Part shown: positions 59,601 through 64,000 of the stretch, in pieces
Numbering within the stretch: position 1 is the stretch's first letter
How the letters are laid out: each line of letters starts with the position of its first letter
Assembly (NCBI RefSeq): GCF_963678975.1
Contig: NC_089274.1
Span: forward strand, 8,338,143-8,402,142
Length of the DNA stretch: 64,000 nucleotides
From: Dysidea avara
Lineage: Eukaryota > Porifera > Demospongiae > Dictyoceratida > Dysideidae
Reading direction: 5' to 3'
Program-made: the position numbers and the translations under genes
Notes under the pieces: model-generated
Seen by the model: only the letters and a program-made list of their open reading frames with translations
Database searches by the model: none
Told to the model about the DNA's origin: nothing

Positions 59601-62600
59601 TAGACCAACTACCCGTCCAAAACAATGTGTCATAAGGTGGTTTTCGTGTCTGTCATTACGTGCTAACCTTGGTTGCGAGATACTTATCACTGTCAATGGC
59701 CATTATAAGTTTACGATACGCGTGTACGGCGTTCCGGTATACACGCGTTGCCAATAGAAAATCAGATGACGTATTGGTCTAAAAGCTTACAATGAAATAG
59801 GATCAATCACTTTTTCATGATTTAACCAATCACATCAGCTAATTTGATCATGTGATCTGGTGTGTACGCTATCATCCGGCAACAAAAAAAAAAATTTTTT
59901 TTATCACACCCACCAGTATAAAAGGAGAGTTTTGTAGTGGGTGTGGCAAGTCTACGAGCTATGATCGGGCTACTTGACAGTATACATAGGGAAGACTCGC
60001 CAGGAATACACACTCTGCACCCTGCTGTGCTATACACTACAAGGATAGAGAAGTGTCAGCTACTGCGACATGAATATAAGCAGGTCAGGGACTACAGACA
60101 AACCTAAAACGGAGGATTACCAGCAGCACCACTGTAAGGGAGAAGGAAACAGTCGTAGTAGGTGTGGCAATTTAACTAGCTATGATCACTCCAATCAGGC
60201 TACCTAACAGACTAAACAAGGAAGATTCGCCATTATGAGAGATGAAGAAAGGAAGATTACGTTCAACTACTCTAATAAAACATACATCTATCTTACCAGT
60301 ATACGAATCGTGGACAACATCATGAAGTGACTGTTGCAGTCTTCAATGTGTAGGGAGACATAAGATACGTTTTCACTCCTTGGTAAATCCACAGGGACAA
60401 CTGAAACTTCTAGAAGCTCCGTTGAACTACCCTAATAGAACATACATCGCGATATCTACCCTAATAGAACACACACAACCTCTCTACCAACAGTCAATCT
60501 CTCTCTAGAGTAACCACTCTTCATATGAAGGATTCATCTTGGTAATGCACCTTGATTCAGAAAGCAACAAAAGAACTCATCTCTATCCAAATCCACATGG
60601 TTGTGTTGACCTTGCTCAGTACAGCTGATAAACTTGAATACCCATACTCAATACTGTACTGCATACACGCTTGGTCATGCGATAATTAAACATTACAATA
60701 CCATGACTAGGATGTAGAAATAAAACTACAATTCAGTTACTCAAATTGACTACATAAATATACAAAATGAATGTGACAAATGCAAGTTGAATTAGAACAT
60801 AGCTCATTGTGGTGATGCACCAACTATTGGTAAATTGATCCTCATACCACACTCAAAGACTTTATGTTAGTTCATGAAACATCATCAAAATGAAGTTGAG
60901 TACATCCCTGCCATTCAAAACTAATCTTTTTCATGTAAGTGCATGATTGTAATGGGACACATCTTGATACGCCACCTTCATGAGAACTGTGTTCTGCATG
61001 AGTACTGTACAGATGTGCAGAAATTCCAGTGCACAAGGCCACCAACATTATACACAATTGAGGAAATTATGTATGCACATCAGTAGCTATGCGTAATCAT
61101 GTCTTTGTTGATATGTTATGATGTGAAGTAATGTTCAAATTTAAGTGTATTCACACAATAGGACATAACAATTGTCTTAATATCATGCGCATTTTGCACG
61201 GGTACCACTAGTATGTAATATTATTATAGTTATTTTATTTTATGGGTAATATGTAACTGTAACTAAATAGTTCAGTTGCAAGTAATAGGTAACTAGTTAC
61301 TTTTACAAAGTAACTTTCCCAACACTGGCTGTTCATATATTGAATCATAGTTTAGCACTGTAGTTAATGAAGCCACTGGTAATAATTCTGGTGCTAACAA
61401 TATTTCACCACCGTTCTCGCCACTAGCAGCCATTCAAGCCTATGGTAACGACGGGAAATAGTGGTCTTATAGTGAATGACACAATGACCAGTATACTGCT
61501 ACTAAACTTCAATACTAGTTATTGTATAGAGAAACCAGCATACTAGAGAGACTAGAGATATAGTTGGCAGTGATGCTAGGAATCTACGCACTGCTGGGAA
61601 TTTATTTGACGCCATAAAGCTCTTGGATAACTTGTGAGTGCCCTAGGCTACATTGCTGGGTTAATTACTCTCCTTTCATGCTGTTTTAGGGAATGATACA
61701 GGACTAGACATGACAACAAAGTTGAGACGGCTTAAACTTGGTAATCTCACTTATTACTTGCGAATTAGCTCTGCAAGTAACAATCCACCACTCGCCAGCG
61801 CTTATCTACTCATACAAAATTGTTAGCAATTATATACGACAGCTGCACTAGCATAAATATTGCCAGTATCAATGGTAATGTATTAGTCATTGAAGGCAAC
61901 ATCGCACTCCAGAAGCCACGTCATAGACCAATTATGTCATCACAGTCTAACCACAACATTCCACTGCCTTGAACGAAAAGGAAACAAGTTGTATTGTATC
62001 GTCATGCACATTCGGTATTTTTTTGGGTGACCATGACTGGTACAGTGTGTACGTACTCAGACCATGTACATGTTGTTTTTCCATTTACAAGATGCTAAAT
62101 GCATGCAGCTATTAAGTGGCCTTCTACAGAGGTGACCTTAAACTAAGATAGTCTTGTAAAGAAGGTTGTACTGTGGCCAATGTACTAAAGTATTTATATC
62201 ACAAAATAATTCTACAAAGCTGAGTTGTGACCATTTGTTCTATTGTGCTATTTTTGGGACTTTAATGAAAGTGTTGATGCTTTACCTTTTAAAGGATAGA
62301 ATTGCTTATAACCCCACTATCCCATGACGGATTTCTAAAAGCTAAGTGTTTACATGATCTTAGGGAGTTCTACATTAAAATTTCTACCATTAATTTTAAA
62401 CTTCTCTGTATTATTAGCTGGTCAAGTGTTAATTATTTTTTGTTGTGTCCCATCTAGGATACAGCTGGAGAGGAGAAGTATGCATCTTTGTCAGCATTTT
62501 ATTGTCGAGGAGCATCAGTGGCCATCTTGGTATATGACATCACTGATTCTTCATCATTTCAAAAACTACAAGAGTTATTTATGCCACTTCTGAAGGGAGC

Positions 62601-62949
62601 AGGTCAGTCATGTCTCACTGTTTTAGTAGGCGCCAAATCTGATTTGCTTGGTGTGAAGAGTCGTCAAGTTACAAAACAACAAGGACAGGCACTAGCAGAA
62701 CAGCAGCACTTGAAGCAGTTGGAGAGAGCTAAAACTGGTGGTGCTTCTACCTTCCTTTCTTCAGTAACTGGAAAAAAAAGCTTCTTTGAAACAAGTGCAA
62801 AGACAGGAGAAAATGTTTCAGAACTATTTAAATTCATCGAAGAAATTGTGCAGTCACAGGCCAAAGTGTTCAAACGTGATCCTGAAGCGTTTACAGTAGA
62901 GAAGAAAATACCAGTTAAGGAGCAACACAAAGGAGGATGTTGCAAATGA
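53646..62949 (+). CDS. RAB20-like small GTPase, four coding exons
   Basis: Exons 53646-53689, 56020-56116, 56175-56231, 62458-62949 give 229 residues with GT/AG ends and matching phases. G1 is LGCSGVGKT (residues 22-30); switch I is TIGASLAMRKWGDLNVALW. G3 is DTAGEE (67-72): Glu replaces the usual catalytic Gln (DTAGQ). G4 is GAKSDL (124-129), Ala replacing Asn of NKxD. G5 is ETSAKTG (177-183). A 20-residue insert precedes G5, and the chain ends GGCCK with two cysteines for prenylation. Among human Rabs, RAB20 shares a non-Gln switch II residue, an insert before G5 and a CCx end, so I call it RAB20-like; RAB24-like is an alternative. RAB20 acts on phagosomes and endosomes. A 5' UTR intron is suggested by TTCTACAG at about 53625-53632. 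Intron 3 is 6.2 kb and full of transposons. Confidence 0.85.
53690..56019. other. RAB20-like intron 1
   Basis: 2.33 kb without a recognised element or exon; frames at 54365-54823 and 55419-55661 show no family signature. Confidence 0.45.
56232..57866. other. RAB20-like intron 3, first part
   Basis: No gene or strong repeat recognised; short frames only. Confidence 0.45.
57867..58186. mobile_element. hAT-like MITE, 320 bases
   Basis: The ends GTACAGCTGTGCACCG and the inverse of AGTGCTGTTCACTTTCACTG are degenerate. GATGTTAG and AATGTTAG (7 of 8 identical) flank them, at 57859-57866 and 58187-58194. Subterminal CGATAATCGGTTAATCGG and CCGATTATCGG words match the type seen in the element at 27102-27721. 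Confidence 0.7.
58842..61327. mobile_element. hAT-type element split by a second insertion of about 2 kb
   Basis: The outer ends CAGTGTTGGGAGTAACGCGT and TAACTTTCCCAACACTG match the 507-base element at 42804-43310 in the opposite orientation. The flanks ACTGTTCA and GCTGTTCA (7 of 8) lie at 58834-58841 and 61328-61335. Compared with the short copy, the sequence is colinear from 58842 to about 59240 and again from about 61210, so the 1.97 kb between is a later insertion into the MITE. That insert has CpG-rich sequence, a 128-codon frame at 59371-59757 with no recognised domain, and two related segments carrying GGTGTGGCAA...CTAGCTATGATC near 59940 and 60160. Confidence 0.8.
61328..62457. other. 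RAB20-like intron 3, last part
   Basis: No gene or clear element recognised; the intron ends at the CCCATCTAG acceptor before exon 4. Confidence 0.4.
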
Positions 62950-63047
62950 TTTTGTTTGTTTTGTTTGTTTTATTTTTGCTTTCTCTTTACTGATTATATC
63001 CATTTGTAAGTTTTAACAATTTGTCTAATCTATTTAAAAACCCAAGC

Positions 63048-63053
63048 AATAAA
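63048..63053 (+). terminator. polyadenylation signal for the RAB20-like gene
   Basis: AATAAA about 99 bases after the stop codon. Confidence 0.6.
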
Positions 63054-63651
63054 ATAGGTAGAACTCTGTATGCTATATATCAGTATGTAAATGTAAAATG
63101 AGAGTAATGTGAAGTGTTACTGGTGACTTTTGTAGATATAGCTACACTGTAGCTATTTCTTCCTCTGAAACAAGGACTTGAATCATGCGAAGTTCTGCAT
63201 GATCTCTAAAGTGGTAGGAAAGACTGGACCTAGGGACCCACAGGGACCAAATTATTCTCTCAATCAACAAGTATTGATGTAGTGTTTCAGTTATGCGATT
63301 GTAATGTGCAGAGCACAAGGTAAAACATTATGATAATGATTAAACCAAGTTCATGTTTGAACCCTAGAGAGTGACTATGTTGTCTCAAAGTACCCCACAT
63401 GGAACCAAATGGACGTTCAGTATAAATACGACCCTCCAGCCATGAATTTTCTACATGCAGATCAAAGACTATCTAGCTATAACTATTCGAAGGTGGGATA
63501 TCGCTTGGATATTGGCACAATGTTGATAACACATCCAACTGCCATGTGTTACTGTACCCACGTTAATAGTATGAAACAATCAAATTACTCTAATAAAACA
63601 CACGCTACTTTCAGGAAGTGGTTATGTAACTATAGTCAATTGTGGGTTTCA
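63054..63651. promoter_or_regulatory. intergenic region before the methyltransferase gene
   Basis: About 600 bases with no frame of note. It includes ATTACTCTAATAAAACACACG near 63586, a copy of the dispersed motif, some 65 bases before the methyltransferase start codon. Confidence 0.4.
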
Positions 63652-64000
63652 ATGGCGTACAGATTGTTTGAAGAGGCGTCTCACGCATTACTCTATGCTA
63701 AGTTTCGACCAACCTATCCTCCTAAACTTCGCGATGTGATTTCAGAATTTATAAAGAAGAATGGAGGAGGCTTCCAAAAGATGATAGACGTGGCGTGTGG
63801 TTCAGGCCAAAGCACGTTTTACATGGCTGACCTGTTTAAGCAAGTTTGTGGGGTAGACATTAGCCAGGCACAGGTGAATCAAGCTCAGGAGAAATCAAAA
63901 CAGCTAAATCACAGTAATGTTGAGTTCTGCGTGGGATCTGCTGACAAGCTGCCGTTTGCAAATGCATCCGTTGATCTGGTCACCTGCGCTCAAGCTCTAC
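63652..64000 (+). CDS. class I SAM-dependent methyltransferase (Methyltransf_11 type), truncated by the window end
   Basis: The ATG at 63652 opens an uninterrupted frame to the edge, 116 codons so far. The N-terminus MAYRLFEEASHALLYAKFRP is typical of a family of small cytosolic methyltransferases whose proteins begin with a phenylalanine-rich segment and an R-P-x-Y-P motif (here FRPTYPPKL). Motif I is IDVACGSGQS (about 45-54), the acidic residue of motif II lies in CGVDIS (about 66-71), and VGSADKLPFANASVDLVTCA follows, as in UbiE/Methyltransf_11 proteins. The substrate is unknown. The gene continues past 64000; the absence of introns so far cannot be extended to the rest. Confidence 0.85.
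   Translation, partial: MAYRLFEEASHALLYAKFRPTYPPKLRDVISEFIKKNGGGFQKMIDVACGSGQSTFYMADLFKQVCGVDISQAQVNQAQEKSKQLNHSNVEFCVGSADKLPFANASVDLVTCAQAL

Overview
The window is eukaryotic. It is AT-rich and packed with short inverted-repeat elements and non-LTR retrotransposons, and its genes are spliced with a mixture of very short introns (50, 55 and 58 bases) and introns of several kb inflated by transposons. The gene set (ERGIC2, DENND5, RAB20-like, ABHD1/3, TTC32, C2orf50/CIMIP5, AIG1-type GTPases) is animal. The combination of minimal introns, AIG1 GTPases, CR1-like LINEs and many hAT/pogo/Harbinger-type elements would fit a demosponge or another early-branching invertebrate. That assignment is an inference and nothing here proves it.

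Layout. 1-4.6 kb: tandem repeats, CTGC-rich low-complexity sequence and a 653-base foldback element, no convincing gene. 4.8-5.7 kb: an AIG1-type GTPase gene broken by two frame changes. 6-11.6 kb: small inverted-repeat elements, a duplicated block and two decayed CR1-like LINE tails. 12.0-12.9 kb: an intact AIG1-type GTPase ending in a CaaX box. 13-15.1 kb: hairpins, a tandem duplication and a minisatellite. 15.2-19.5 kb: a nearly intact LINE with a PHD-finger ORF1 and an endonuclease/reverse-transcriptase ORF2. 19.5-26.3 kb: a (TGCC)n microsatellite, a LINE cut by a hAT-type element, and a second, longer hAT-type element.

26.4-48.1 kb is the main gene block: C2orf50/CIMIP5 (+) converges on TTC32 (-), which is followed upstream by ABHD1/3 (-). 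ABHD1/3 is divergent from ERGIC2 (+), which converges on DENND5 (-). Stop-to-stop and stop-to-start gaps are only about 136-148 bases. The 7-kb TTC32 intron holds a 2.4-kb pogo/Tigger-type element with a decayed transposase and, on the opposite strand, an intact ORF that reads as a HIRAN domain. It also holds a 1.2-kb foldback element that stops about ten bases short of the splice donor.

48-64 kb: a RAB20-like small GTPase gene (four coding exons over 9.3 kb, with a nested transposon in its last intron) and, at the right edge, the start of a class I SAM-dependent methyltransferase gene.

The host genes are mostly housekeeping membrane-traffic and lipid genes: ERGIC2 (ER-Golgi cargo cycling), DENND5 (Rab exchange factor), RAB20-like (endosome/phagosome Rab) and ABHD1/3 (membrane phospholipase). 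CIMIP5 is an axonemal protein. The least ordinary finding is the transposase-plus-HIRAN arrangement in the pogo-type element. The family calls below rest on reading translated sequence against remembered family features; no database search was run.
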